This document shows positions 44,906-53,880 of a DNA stretch of 64,000 bases, one piece after another. The notes below the pieces were generated by a model. That model saw nothing but the letters and a program-made list of their open reading frames with translations. It had not been told where the DNA came from and ran no database searches. Both the position numbers and the translations under genes were made by a program. The DNA comes from Neobacillus mesonae. Its GTDB lineage: Bacteria > Bacillota > Bacilli > Paenibacillales > Paenibacillaceae. How positions within the stretch are numbered: position 1 is the stretch's first letter; the number at the start of each line of letters is the position of its first letter. Where the stretch lies: assembly GCA_023715865.1 (NCBI GenBank), contig JAMBOW010000001.1:1178001-1242000 (forward strand), given 5' to 3'.

Positions 44906-45865
44906 TTACCACAGACTATTCTCGCTTGTCTTACGTGCTATCTGATTGACTACAATAAGAAGAAACGCATTGATTACGGAGTTGAACAACCCGACCGCCG
45001 TAGAGAAGCTGTACTGAGCATTCTCAAGACCTGAGCGGTATACAAAGGTCGAGATGACATCTGATGACTCCATATTGAGCGGATTCTGCATCAGAAGGAT
45101 TTTCTCAAATCCGACGCCAAGCAGACTTCCCATGTTTAGAATGAGCAGAATGGTCATCGTAGGCACAAGCACCGGAAAATTGATATGCCGTATCCGCTGC
45201 AGCCTGTTCGCTCCATCAATAATGGCTGCTTCATGCAGACCAGGATCCGCTGCAGACAGCGCAGCAAGATAGATAATCGTACCCCAGCCGGCGCTTTGCC
45301 ATACTCCAGAGAGCACATAAACGGTCTTAAACCACGCAGGACTTGTCAGAAAAGAAGGTGCATCAAATCCGAGCCATTCGATAAAATTGATGATGATCCC
45401 GGTTGATGGTGAAAGGAAAGAAATGATCATACCGACCATAACGACGATCGAGATAAAATGAGGCGCATAGGTTACCGTCTGGACCAGCTTCTTGAAGCGC
45501 TTGTGCTTCAGCTCGTTAAACGCCAGCGCCAGTATAATTGGAATTGGAAAGCCGACAGCGAGCTCATACAGACTGATCGTCAGCGTGTTCCACATCAAAT
45601 CCCAGAAATAATAGGAATCAAAGAAGCGAACAAAATGATCGAAGCCTACCCATGGGCTGCCGAATATCCCGCGAGCCGGATTATAGTTCTTGAACGCAAT
45701 CTGGATGCCATACATAGGTCCATAATGAAAAATGAGAAAATACAGAAATGCCGGTGCAATAAATAAATATAACTCCCAGTTTCTCCAGACTTTTTGCCAA
45801 CGCTTTTTATTGCTTTTTGGCTTGTCCATCGTATGTTGTCTTTTAACTGTGTTTACCTCCTGCAC
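44906..45865 (-). CDS. LplB-type sugar ABC permease of the glycan locus
   Basis: This is a 319-residue MalF-like membrane protein with a basic N-terminus and six predicted helices. The family segment is YGPMYGIQIAFKNYNPARG and the EAA loop is LHEAAIIDGANRLQRIRHINFPVLVP. It is the first gene of the operon. The GTG start at 45865 has AAGGAGG 9 bases upstream. Its promoter must lie in 45870-46230, where a cre box and two AAAATGACA-type motifs occur. Confidence 0.93.
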   Translation of the reverse strand: MQEVNTVKRQHTMDKPKSNKKRWQKVWRNWELYLFIAPAFLYFLIFHYGPMYGIQIAFKNYNPARGIFGSPWVGFDHFVRFFDSYYFWDLMWNTLTISLYELAVGFPIPIILALAFNELKHKRFKKLVQTVTYAPHFISIVVMVGMIISFLSPSTGIIINFIEWLGFDAPSFLTSPAWFKTVYVLSGVWQSAGWGTIIYLAALSAADPGLHEAAIIDGANRLQRIRHINFPVLVPTMTILLILNMGSLLGVGFEKILLMQNPLNMESSDVISTFVYRSGLENAQYSFSTAVGLFNSVINAFLLIVVNQIARKTSENSLW

Positions 45866-46235
45866 ACAGGATCGCCTCCTTCTGTCTATACTTCATCTTG
45901 GTCTAGCGCCAGGAGCAAACATCCGAATATCCATCCTTCATGTCAGTTTAGTTGGCGCAGCTTTAGGTTAACAATAGTGGATAAGGCATTTCTTCGTAAA
46001 TATGTCATTTTGGATTGTTGAAAAATCGTTGATACATAAGGGTTTTCCTTTGTTTTTACCAGGCAATTACAATTATAAAATGTGTCATTTTCGGCAAAAA
46101 GTAAGCGATTACAAATTAAAATACTGAAAAATACCAATTGATTTTTAAGTATCTTTTGATCTTTACTCGCGTTATTTTTTACTTCCGAGTCATTGTAAGC
46201 ATTTTCACAATGTAAAGTTATTTCACATATACCTA
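45866..46235 (-). promoter_or_regulatory. Promoter region of lplB with cre box and repeated motif
   Basis: On the minus strand TTGTAATCGCTTACT (46100-46114) matches the cre consensus fully. CGAAAATGACACA ends at 46081 and AAAATGACATAT at 46000; the core AAAATGACA occupies 46083-46091 and 46003-46011, 80 bases apart. TATAAT near 46074 could be a -10 with a weak -35 (TTTTTG). The rest of this non-coding stretch is AT-rich with no gene. Confidence 0.6.
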
Positions 46236-46287
46236 CAAAAAAATATCTTCCGCCAACGACTAACTTTAGCATGGCGGAAGATATTTC
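46236..46287 (-). terminator. Terminator of the GH3-GH38 operon
   Basis: On the minus strand a perfect 14-bp stem (AAATATCTTCCGCC / GGCGGAAGATATTT) with an 18-base loop runs into seven T, 10 bases past the GH38 stop. Confidence 0.92.
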
Positions 46288-46296
46288 GTCTTGTCA

Positions 46297-49200
46297 TCAT
46301 TTTATTTTGATCGTTTTAATTTCATAAGGCTGAAAGGCAAGCTCGACACGTCCTTCACTGTGCTCGATGGCTGCTCCATCTCTTTCAAGTGCATCAGACT
46401 CTATCACCTCTGTCAGGGAACCCGGCCACGTAAAGCTTACCTGTTCACGACCCCCTGAAGACTCGTACATTCTGACAATCCAGCCCGTTCCATCTTCGGC
46501 AGGCTTCAGTGTGTCGAGTATGACATGCTGGCTGTAAAGTGGCAAGAAGGAATGAACAGGAGGTAAGGTACCGCTGGAAGAATCTAAACAGGCCTCAGTC
46601 ACCGGAACCTCTGTATTGAGCTCCATTGCCTTGCGAAGTGTTCCTGCTTCCTGCCAGCTGCCTTCATGCGGGAACAGTGAATAGGTGAATTGGTGCTCTC
46701 CCAAATCTGCCGTAATATCCGGCCATTTCGGTGCACGCAGCAGAGATAGACGAATCGTACTCTCCTGAATGTTATAGCCGTATTTGCAATCGTTCAGCAA
46801 GCTGATTCCGTAATTAAACTCAGACAGATCTGCGAAGCGATGACCGCATACCTCAAACTGAGCCTGTTCCCAGCTGGTATTACGATGAACCGGACGCTCA
46901 ATTGTACCAAACGGAATTTCATATACCGCTTTATCTGTCACTACTTGTACAGGGAAAGCGACCTTCAGCAGTTTGTGCGCTTCATTCCATTTCACTTTCG
47001 TTTCAAAATCAATCCGTTTACTATGATGATAGAATATTACATCCTGGTGAATAGTGGACTGGCTCAGCTGCCAGGTAAACCGGAATATATCGCTGACCTT
47101 TCCATGACTCAAGAGCTGGCGTTCAACGAGCTTAGGATCTTCTGCCCTCTGCTGCTCATAACGAGGGTCAATATCCCATGCATCCCAATATGTTGGGCGG
47201 TCGTGAAAGAGCTCTAACCGGTTTATTGCTTCCCCAGGCTGTACAATTTCCCGGGAAGCTTCATTATCCCATAAGCTTGTAATCTCACCATTTGCTCCAA
47301 AAGTTATAGAATAAAATGCTGTTTCCCATCGATCAGGAAAGCTTGATGCCAAGGATACTTCATTGTTCTCAGACAAAATCGCTGCAGAGTCTTTTAACCA
47401 AATGGTTTTATAGCCAAACGCAGGAATATCTTCAACATGTACATTGAGACTAAGCAACTTTTGCCCCTGCTCATCCTGCTCCATGTGCTGGTCGAATGCA
47501 AGAGGTTGTCCAGTTTCATCATGCGGGATTGCATGTTCAAGATTCGTAATATCAATAAGGACATTTGCGTCTCTTGTCCATCCAAGACTGTTAAATACAA
47601 TAAACGGGGTACCTTCTCCCTCTAGCGCAATATTTTGCGTGATCTGCTGTAGACGTTCTTCAAGTACTCCACTGCCGAGCTGAAATATTTCCTCGTACTC
47701 CTGAGAAGAGGTTACATAGGTTTCTGTAATTGCAGATCCAGGGATAATATCATGAAACTGATTCAACAAAATAAGCTTCCAGCCCTTTTCCAAATCCGTA
47801 GATTCGGAATACCCGATGCTACCCCCTCCAATCGAGGCCAAATCAAGGCTGTGCCACACTTCAGCTTCTCTGAACAGCACTTCTGCCTTTCGGTTTGATC
47901 GTTTGTTACGTGCATGTGTAGTGTAGGTGCCTCGGTGCAGTTCCAAGTACAGATCCCCGTGCCACTTCGGCAGCTTGTCCTGAATTGTGTCCGTCGTGCG
48001 GAAGAAGTCTGCAGCCGTACTGTATCTAACCTCTGGCTGCCCGGTCATCAGATCAGCCCGGTCGATATACTCCAGCATTTCCCGGGTCACACCGCCGCCT
48101 CCGTCTCCATGTCCGTAAAGCAGCATTTGCTGGGGATGAACGGCACGCTGCCGGTAGGACTGCCAATGCTCCTGTACATCCTTCGGCGATGTATCTTCGT
48201 TCAGACCGTGATTAAGATAGGACAGCATCGGCGTGCCGTCGATGCCAACCCATTGAAACAGATCAAACGGGAAGACATTCGTATCGTTCCAGTTGAGCTT
48301 CGTCGTCATGAAATAACGGATGCCGCCATGCTTCAAAATTTGAGGCAGGGATGCACAGTATCCGAAGGTGTCCGGCAGCCACTCAATTTCAGATATGAGA
48401 CCGAATTCTTCCTGATAAAACCGCTGTCCATACAGCATTTGCCGCATCAGCGACTCGCCGCTTGGTATGTTCAGATCCGGCTCAACCCACATCCCGCCGA
48501 CCAGCTCCCAGCGTCCTTCCTGAATTCTCGCCTTCACCCGGTCATAGAGTTCAGGGTCGTTATCCTTCAGAAATTGATACAGAATCGGCTGACTTTGTGC
48601 AAACTTATACTGAGGGTACTCCTTCATTAGCTGATCTACTGTAGAGAAGGTTCGGCTCACCTTACGAACCGTTTCCCTCACCGGCCATAGCCAGGCAATG
48701 TCAATGTGTGACTGCCCGACCATGTGCTCGATCCCTTCCACGCTTCCGCCGACTTGCTTTACTTGCCGCTTCAGCTGCTTCTCCAGCTCCGTAACAGGGT
48801 TTCCTTCACGAATTTGTTCATCAGATAAGCCTATAAATCCATCAAACGTACGGAACATAGCTTCGCTGAGCCGTATTCTTCTCATATCATTTTCTGCCAG
48901 CTGAAGCGCCGTACCGAGGATCGTACGCAACGTGTACATCAGACTTTGCACTGGTCGGTTTACCTTAACAAGCAAGCTGGTAATACTCGAAATAGGTGCA
49001 GGTATATTGGCCTGATGATTTAACGGGTCAACAGGTTCCGGAATGGGATCAAACAGCTCAATCTCCAGCTGCAATCTGCCTCCATTTTCGTTATAAGCCG
49101 TATCGAGTGTCACAAAGGTGTGATTACGATCCAGCCCCTGATATGAATTTCCATTTACTCTGAGCAGACCTTCACCGCTTCCTGATCGCAGTACGAGGCC

Positions 49201-49434
49201 AATTCCTTCTTTACCCCATATCTCTGGCCAATCCAGCTCTTTTCGCAGAAAATAGGTTATCCCGTGCTGCCCCGGAAACCTGGATAGCTCGGTTTCTTCC
49301 GGGAGCTGTGTTTCTTCATTATATTGACCAGGCATTTGATACGTCGTACTCGTCATATTCCAATCGCTTATTTCTTTACTCTCAAGCCATTGCTTCTCTG
49401 ACAACTCTCGAATCATTCTCTGAATTCGCTGCAT
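46297..49434 (-). CDS. GH38 alpha-mannosidase
   Basis: This is a 1045-residue zinc-dependent alpha-mannosidase. The zinc site begins HIDIAWLW (His243, Asp245). The nucleophile and zinc ligand is Asp355 in WLPDTFGYC, and the last zinc His lies in LLYGHGDGGGG. NQFHDIIPGSAI is the family block before the beta-rich C-terminal half. GH38 enzymes retain configuration and strip alpha-1,2/1,3/1,6-mannose; bacterial members process N-glycan mannoses. There is no signal peptide, so the enzyme is cytoplasmic. It starts 4 bases after the GH3 stop, and its GGAGGG site lies inside the end of GH3, suggesting coupled translation. Confidence 0.94.
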   Translation of the reverse strand: MQRIQRMIRELSEKQWLESKEISDWNMTSTTYQMPGQYNEETQLPEETELSRFPGQHGITYFLRKELDWPEIWGKEGIGLVLRSGSGEGLLRVNGNSYQGLDRNHTFVTLDTAYNENGGRLQLEIELFDPIPEPVDPLNHQANIPAPISSITSLLVKVNRPVQSLMYTLRTILGTALQLAENDMRRIRLSEAMFRTFDGFIGLSDEQIREGNPVTELEKQLKRQVKQVGGSVEGIEHMVGQSHIDIAWLWPVRETVRKVSRTFSTVDQLMKEYPQYKFAQSQPILYQFLKDNDPELYDRVKARIQEGRWELVGGMWVEPDLNIPSGESLMRQMLYGQRFYQEEFGLISEIEWLPDTFGYCASLPQILKHGGIRYFMTTKLNWNDTNVFPFDLFQWVGIDGTPMLSYLNHGLNEDTSPKDVQEHWQSYRQRAVHPQQMLLYGHGDGGGGVTREMLEYIDRADLMTGQPEVRYSTAADFFRTTDTIQDKLPKWHGDLYLELHRGTYTTHARNKRSNRKAEVLFREAEVWHSLDLASIGGGSIGYSESTDLEKGWKLILLNQFHDIIPGSAITETYVTSSQEYEEIFQLGSGVLEERLQQITQNIALEGEGTPFIVFNSLGWTRDANVLIDITNLEHAIPHDETGQPLAFDQHMEQDEQGQKLLSLNVHVEDIPAFGYKTIWLKDSAAILSENNEVSLASSFPDRWETAFYSITFGANGEITSLWDNEASREIVQPGEAINRLELFHDRPTYWDAWDIDPRYEQQRAEDPKLVERQLLSHGKVSDIFRFTWQLSQSTIHQDVIFYHHSKRIDFETKVKWNEAHKLLKVAFPVQVVTDKAVYEIPFGTIERPVHRNTSWEQAQFEVCGHRFADLSEFNYGISLLNDCKYGYNIQESTIRLSLLRAPKWPDITADLGEHQFTYSLFPHEGSWQEAGTLRKAMELNTEVPVTEACLDSSSGTLPPVHSFLPLYSQHVILDTLKPAEDGTGWIVRMYESSGGREQVSFTWPGSLTEVIESDALERDGAAIEHSEGRVELAFQPYEIKTIKIK

Positions 49435-49438
49435 CTCC

Positions 49439-51733
49439 TTAGCCCTCCAATACGGTAAGTTCTGTGCTCAATGTGTCACGAACATTTCTGCCAATTCTGA
49501 TATGAAATAATCCTGGCTCAAGAACCAGCTTATAGTCCTCTCCGATATACTCCAGTTGCTTGCGTCCAATAGCGAAGGATACACGCCGCTCTTCTCCGGG
49601 ATCAAGCTCTACCTTGCTGAAGCCTTTAAGCTCCATTGCAGGTCTTGTATACCGGCTTGCCGCATCGGAAATATACAGCTGCACCACTTCTGCACCTCTG
49701 CGTTTACCGGTGTTCTTAACAGTAATTGCTATCTCAGCTGCTTCTCCTGGTCGAATCTCAGAAGCGGACAAGCGAAGTTCACTGTATGCAAAGGAGGTAT
49801 AGCTCAGCCCGTAGCCAAAAGGATACATAGGCTTGCTGTCTTCCTCCAGATATCTTTTTCCGCGTGAACGCTTGCCCCGGTAATGCACCGGAAGCTGTCC
49901 TACGTGCTTAGGCAGGGATATCGAAAGCCGACCTGACGGATTCACATCACCAAACAAGATGTCAGCAACGGCATGCCCCCCCTCCTGTCCAGGGTACCAA
50001 GCTTCGAGAATAGCATCGGCATTCTCATCCAGCCATGGCTCTGTAATAGGTCTGCCGTTGATATATACAACAACCAACTTCTTTCCAAGCTTATGAATTT
50101 CCTCAGCCAGCTCCAGCTGAACACCAGATAAGGACAAGGTCATTCGGTCAATGCCTTCCCCGCAGTCCATGTCGTTCCATGAATCCGTTACGACAGAAGC
50201 ACCGGTTCGAAGATCGATGGTTCCTTCTCCAAAATCCCGGGCACTCGAACCTCCAAGCACCAGTACGACGGTATCTGCCTGTGCAGCACAGCTGAGCGCT
50301 GCCTCAAAACCATCGCGGTTATCTCCTTGTATACGGCAGCCCGGAGCATATAGAACTCTTTCAGGTGCTGAGGTAAGCTTTGACTTTATCCCCGCAAGTA
50401 CCGTGGTCACGGCACCATCTGGCTGCGGAGAAGTATAATCACCCAGCTGGTTATAGCCCTGATCTGCATTTGGACCAATGACGGCGATAACGCCACTCTC
50501 CTTCGTAAGTGGGAGCGTCTGATGTTCATTTTTAAGTAAAATGATTCCTTCTGCTGCCACTTGCCTTGCCAGCTCTTTGTGTTCCATTCTCCCTATGACT
50601 TCGCCAGCTTTCTCAGAATCGCTGTACGGCCGTTCAAATAAACCCAGCCTAAATTTCAGTGTCAGTACTCTTCGTACCGCCTTGTCGAGTACTTCTTCTT
50701 GAAGCTTCCCGGACTCCACTGCCTCTCCTAAATATTTGGTAAACATTTCGCCTGACATCTCCATATCTATACCGGCAGTAATGGCTTGAACCGCTGCAGA
50801 TTGGCCGTCCTCCGCCGTATCATGACCCCAGGCCAGCATGTTGATTGCACCGCAGTCTGTAATAACCATCCCGTCAAAGCCCCACTCTTCACGAAGGATG
50901 TCATCCAAGAGCTCTTTATTCGAAGTGCAGGGAACTCCATCAATTTCATTATAAGCCGGCATGATCGACGCAGCTCCTGCCTCGACAGCCCTGCGGAACG
51001 GATACAGATCCACCTCGCGCAGCTCACGCATCCCCATATGTACAGGACCCGCATTTCTGCCGCCCTCCGAGCTGCCATACCCGGCAAAATGCTTCAGTGT
51101 TGCAGCAACGGATGTTTCACTATTCAGCGATTCGCCCTGCAGGCCTTCAACGGAAGCGACCCCGAACTCGCCGATCAAGTAAGGATCTTCGCTAAAGCAT
51201 TCTTCTGTTCTTCCCCATCTTGGGTCACGCACCACGTCAAGCACCGGAGAATAGGTTACCGCTCCGCCTTGGCTTCTCGTTTCCAGGGCGACGACTCGGC
51301 ACATCTCTCTATAAAGCTCTGTATTCCAGGTGCTTCCGATCAGGAGCGGAACTGGAAATACCGTCGCTCCAATCGCCATATGACCGTGAGAGCATTCCTC
51401 ACCGATCAGGATCGGGATACCGAGTCTGGAGTTCTCAATCGCATAACGCTGAATTTCATTGACAGCTTCTGCACCTTGCTCGGGTGACAGGCCGTTCGCA
51501 AGTGTAACTTCTGTCCATGGATCAGCTCTAAGAACACCATAAAGAGAGCCCATACCACCTTTTTTCACCTGTTCCTGAAACGCTTCTGTTAACTTAACTC
51601 GGCCTTCATGTGCTTCATATACCTTCCAACCAAATGGCTGTACCAGCTGCCCGATTTTTTCCTCTACCGTCATTCTCCCGAGCAAATCCTCCGTACGCTC
51701 TGAGATAGATCTTGCTGCATCTTTATAGATCAT
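49439..51733 (-). CDS. GH3 beta-glycosidase
   Basis: This is a 764-residue enzyme with the full GH3 layout: TIM barrel, alpha/beta sandwich and C-terminal fibronectin-III-like domain. The nucleophile is Asp293 in MVITDCGAINML. KHFAGYGSSEGGRNAGP is the usual sugar-binding loop, and GKKLVVVYINGRPITEP begins the second domain's binding part. Family 3 covers beta-glucosidases, xylosidases and others; the two-domain layout with FN3 argues against an NagZ-type hexosaminidase. The exact substrate is open. There is no signal peptide. The ATG at 51733 has GGAGAAGAAGG upstream. It is the first gene of the GH3-GH38 operon. Confidence 0.93.
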   Translation of the reverse strand: MIYKDAARSISERTEDLLGRMTVEEKIGQLVQPFGWKVYEAHEGRVKLTEAFQEQVKKGGMGSLYGVLRADPWTEVTLANGLSPEQGAEAVNEIQRYAIENSRLGIPILIGEECSHGHMAIGATVFPVPLLIGSTWNTELYREMCRVVALETRSQGGAVTYSPVLDVVRDPRWGRTEECFSEDPYLIGEFGVASVEGLQGESLNSETSVAATLKHFAGYGSSEGGRNAGPVHMGMRELREVDLYPFRRAVEAGAASIMPAYNEIDGVPCTSNKELLDDILREEWGFDGMVITDCGAINMLAWGHDTAEDGQSAAVQAITAGIDMEMSGEMFTKYLGEAVESGKLQEEVLDKAVRRVLTLKFRLGLFERPYSDSEKAGEVIGRMEHKELARQVAAEGIILLKNEHQTLPLTKESGVIAVIGPNADQGYNQLGDYTSPQPDGAVTTVLAGIKSKLTSAPERVLYAPGCRIQGDNRDGFEAALSCAAQADTVVLVLGGSSARDFGEGTIDLRTGASVVTDSWNDMDCGEGIDRMTLSLSGVQLELAEEIHKLGKKLVVVYINGRPITEPWLDENADAILEAWYPGQEGGHAVADILFGDVNPSGRLSISLPKHVGQLPVHYRGKRSRGKRYLEEDSKPMYPFGYGLSYTSFAYSELRLSASEIRPGEAAEIAITVKNTGKRRGAEVVQLYISDAASRYTRPAMELKGFSKVELDPGEERRVSFAIGRKQLEYIGEDYKLVLEPGLFHIRIGRNVRDTLSTELTVLEG

Positions 51734-52029
51734 GAATCCCTTCTTCTCCTTCCGTCTTCTCTTTAACATGCTGCGCTAGGTTAACTTGTGAGAAAGACAC
51801 AAGAGTCGCCTTGCGAACACCATATCAGTTTTGATTTGACAGTAGAAGATAAGAGCAAAAATGACATATGAGTCGAAAATGACACACTGAATAAAACAGG
51901 TGCTGTATTCGTATTCCATACAATTCTATTCTCAGCTAAAGTACAGTTTGTCTATGAACAGTTCTATCGTGTGATATCCTCCTGCACAATTTTCTTCATT
52001 AATATACAATTCTTCTAGAATCTCTATCT
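51734..52029. promoter_or_regulatory. GH3/GH43 divergent region with tandem AAAATGACA motif
   Basis: Two copies of AAAATGACA occur at 51858-51866 and 51876-51884, in direct orientation with an 18-base period. Their extensions (AAAATGACATAT and CGAAAATGACACA) recur on the minus strand before lplB. A CTTGTG/CACAAG hairpin lies at 51786-51804 in the GH3 leader. No gene is seen here. Confidence 0.55.
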
Positions 52030-52083
52030 TTGTTTTATCAGTCATTTATGATATAATCGAAAACGTTTTAGAAAGCGTTTACC
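52030..52083 (+). promoter_or_regulatory. GH43 promoter with two tandem cre-like boxes
   Basis: A -35 TTGTTT (52030-52035), 16 bases and -10 TATAAT (52052-52057) are followed at once by GAAAACGTTTTA (52059-52070) and AGAAAGCGTTTACC (52070-52083). Both resemble CcpA cre boxes and cover the predicted transcription start, so repression by preferred sugars is likely. Confidence 0.75.
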
Positions 52084-52106
52084 ATTATACATATTGAGGT
52101 GAAAGC

Positions 52107-53603
52107 ATGAAATATAATAACCCCGTCATCAAAGGATTTTACCCGGATCCAAGTATTTGCAAAGCAGGCGATACCTACTATCTTGCTTGCAGTTCCATGC
52201 AGTACTTCCCTGGCGTTCCGTTGTTCGAAAGCAAGGATTTGATTAACTGGAAACAAATTGGTCATTGTCTAACAAGAAAAAGTCAAATTATGCTCGATAA
52301 GGTGAATAGTTCAGGCGGAGTTTTTGCCCCTACGCTGCGACATAACGATGGACGATTTTACATGACTACAACGAACGATACGACTCACCAAAACTTCTTT
52401 GTATGGACTGACAATATTTATGGTGAATGGTCTGAACCGATCTATATTGATCAGGGCGGAATTGACCCAGATCTGTTTTTTGAAGATGGCAAAGCCTATT
52501 TTCTTAGTAACGGAACGGATGAAAAAGGATTGGGTGTAATTCTCCAATGTGAAATTGACATTGAAACCGGCAGTAAACTGACTCCGAGTCGTCCAATTTG
52601 GCAAGGCACAGGCGGACGCTTTCTGGAAAGCCCGCATATGTACAAAATTAATGACTGGTATTACTTACTGGCAGCAGAAGGCGGCACAGAATTTGGTCAC
52701 ATGGAGACTTATGCTAGAAGTTCTTCACTTCAGGGTCCGTTTGAGCCATACCCACATAACCCTGTTCTGACAAACCGCAACCTAGGTGGATATGAAGTAC
52801 AAGCAGTCGGTCATGGTGACCTTATCGAAGATCAAAATGGAAACTGGTGGATTTTCCATCTTGGATTCCGTCAAATTGGCAAATGGATTCCGTACCATCA
52901 TTTAGGTCGTGAGGTCTTTCTTGCTCCAGTCACCTTCGACGAGGATGGTTGGTTTACGGCAGGACATAACGCTACAACTTTAACAAGCTTTGAAACCGAT
53001 CGTATTCCGGAGCATGTTGTTCAAGAGGAAAAAAAGGTCTTCACTTTTGACAATACAAAATGGAATTTGGACTGGTGTTATCTGCGTCATCCTTCTACTG
53101 AAAACTATGAGCTGAATGATAACAGCCTTAAATTATCGGGGACTGAGCTTACACTTGATCAGGCAGACTCCCCTACTTTTATTGGAATTCGCCAAAAAGA
53201 TTTCAACGCTACAATTTCTTGCGATATATCCCTCTCCGAAGGTAATGGCGAAGCAGGAATTTCACTCTACATGGATGAGAATCATCATTATGATTTAGCT
53301 GTCCGGAATAAAGGTTCTCAGTATGAGGTTATTGAACGCCTGAATATCGGTGATATCAAATCTATTGAAAAATCTGTACTTATTGAGAACAGCACTCCTG
53401 CTGCTCTTGTTATACGAGCAAAGCATGAGCAGTACAGCTTTTCAATTCAAGCAGGCGGCAAAGAAATTCAACTAGGTGCTGCACAGACAAAATACCTTTC
53501 GTCAGAGGTAGCGGGTGGTTTTACAGGGGTAATCATAGGCTTGTATGCAACTGGAGCAGATACATCAGCTGAGTTTACCAATTTCAAGTGTGAGTATCTA
53601 TAA
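52107..53603 (+). CDS. GH43 beta-xylosidase/alpha-L-arabinofuranosidase
   Basis: This is a 498-residue enzyme. Residues 1-310 form the five-bladed GH43 propeller: base Asp14 in GFYPDPSI, modulator Asp120 in GGIDPDLFF and acid Glu174 in FLESPHMYK. Residues about 320-498 form a DUF1349-type beta-sandwich (ATISCDISLSEGNGEAGISLY). This layout matches cytoplasmic beta-xylosidases that trim xylo-oligosaccharides, some also arabinose. There is no signal peptide. The ribosome site GAGGTG is close to the ATG. It is monocistronic with its own cre-controlled promoter and terminator, so it is probably independent of the fucose/mannose locus. Confidence 0.92.
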   Translation: MKYNNPVIKGFYPDPSICKAGDTYYLACSSMQYFPGVPLFESKDLINWKQIGHCLTRKSQIMLDKVNSSGGVFAPTLRHNDGRFYMTTTNDTTHQNFFVWTDNIYGEWSEPIYIDQGGIDPDLFFEDGKAYFLSNGTDEKGLGVILQCEIDIETGSKLTPSRPIWQGTGGRFLESPHMYKINDWYYLLAAEGGTEFGHMETYARSSSLQGPFEPYPHNPVLTNRNLGGYEVQAVGHGDLIEDQNGNWWIFHLGFRQIGKWIPYHHLGREVFLAPVTFDEDGWFTAGHNATTLTSFETDRIPEHVVQEEKKVFTFDNTKWNLDWCYLRHPSTENYELNDNSLKLSGTELTLDQADSPTFIGIRQKDFNATISCDISLSEGNGEAGISLYMDENHHYDLAVRNKGSQYEVIERLNIGDIKSIEKSVLIENSTPAALVIRAKHEQYSFSIQAGGKEIQLGAAQTKYLSSEVAGGFTGVIIGLYATGADTSAEFTNFKCEYL

Positions 53604-53613
53604 AACATGGGAT

Positions 53614-53659
53614 AAGCAGTAATGATCCGTTAGCAGCGGGTTTACTGCTTATTTTTTTG
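53614..53659 (+). terminator. Terminator of the GH43 gene
   Basis: AAGCAGTAA pairs with TTTACTGCTT around an internal loop with CCGtTAGCAGCGG, followed by ATTTTTTT. Confidence 0.85.
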
Positions 53660-53815
53660 TTTTTAGCTTATAAAGCTGTTTTGCGACTAGCTAACGATAC
53701 TCTTAAGAATATTTTGAATATCCCCAACAGGGAAATCCGAAAAAATGAACCCCAACCCAAAATATGAAACCTATCCACCTGACAAGATAATTCGTTAAAA
53801 TAAAGACCTCCCCTG

Positions 53816-53829
53816 TGTAAGCGTTTCCC
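53816..53829 (+). promoter_or_regulatory. CcpA cre box before the GH16 gene
   Basis: TGTAAGCGTTTCCC matches the cre core (TGNAANCGNTNNC). It lies 52 bases upstream of the GH16 ATG. No clear sigma-A promoter could be fixed next to it. Confidence 0.65.
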
Positions 53830-53880
53830 AATTGTCCCATCGGCTGGGAGAAATCCATTTCATATTTAGGGAGGTTATTT

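Noticed and set aside
45458..45971. Overlapping rightward frames near lplB
   Set aside because: Antisense to a permease with a clear EAA loop, or within its non-coding leader; no supporting motifs.
47914..48630. 238-codon rightward frame
   Set aside because: It lies wholly antisense to the GH38 catalytic region; the product is Arg/His/Gln-rich and low in recognisable structure.
50786..51487. 233-codon rightward frame
   Set aside because: Antisense to the GH3 barrel, whose motifs are continuous on the minus strand.
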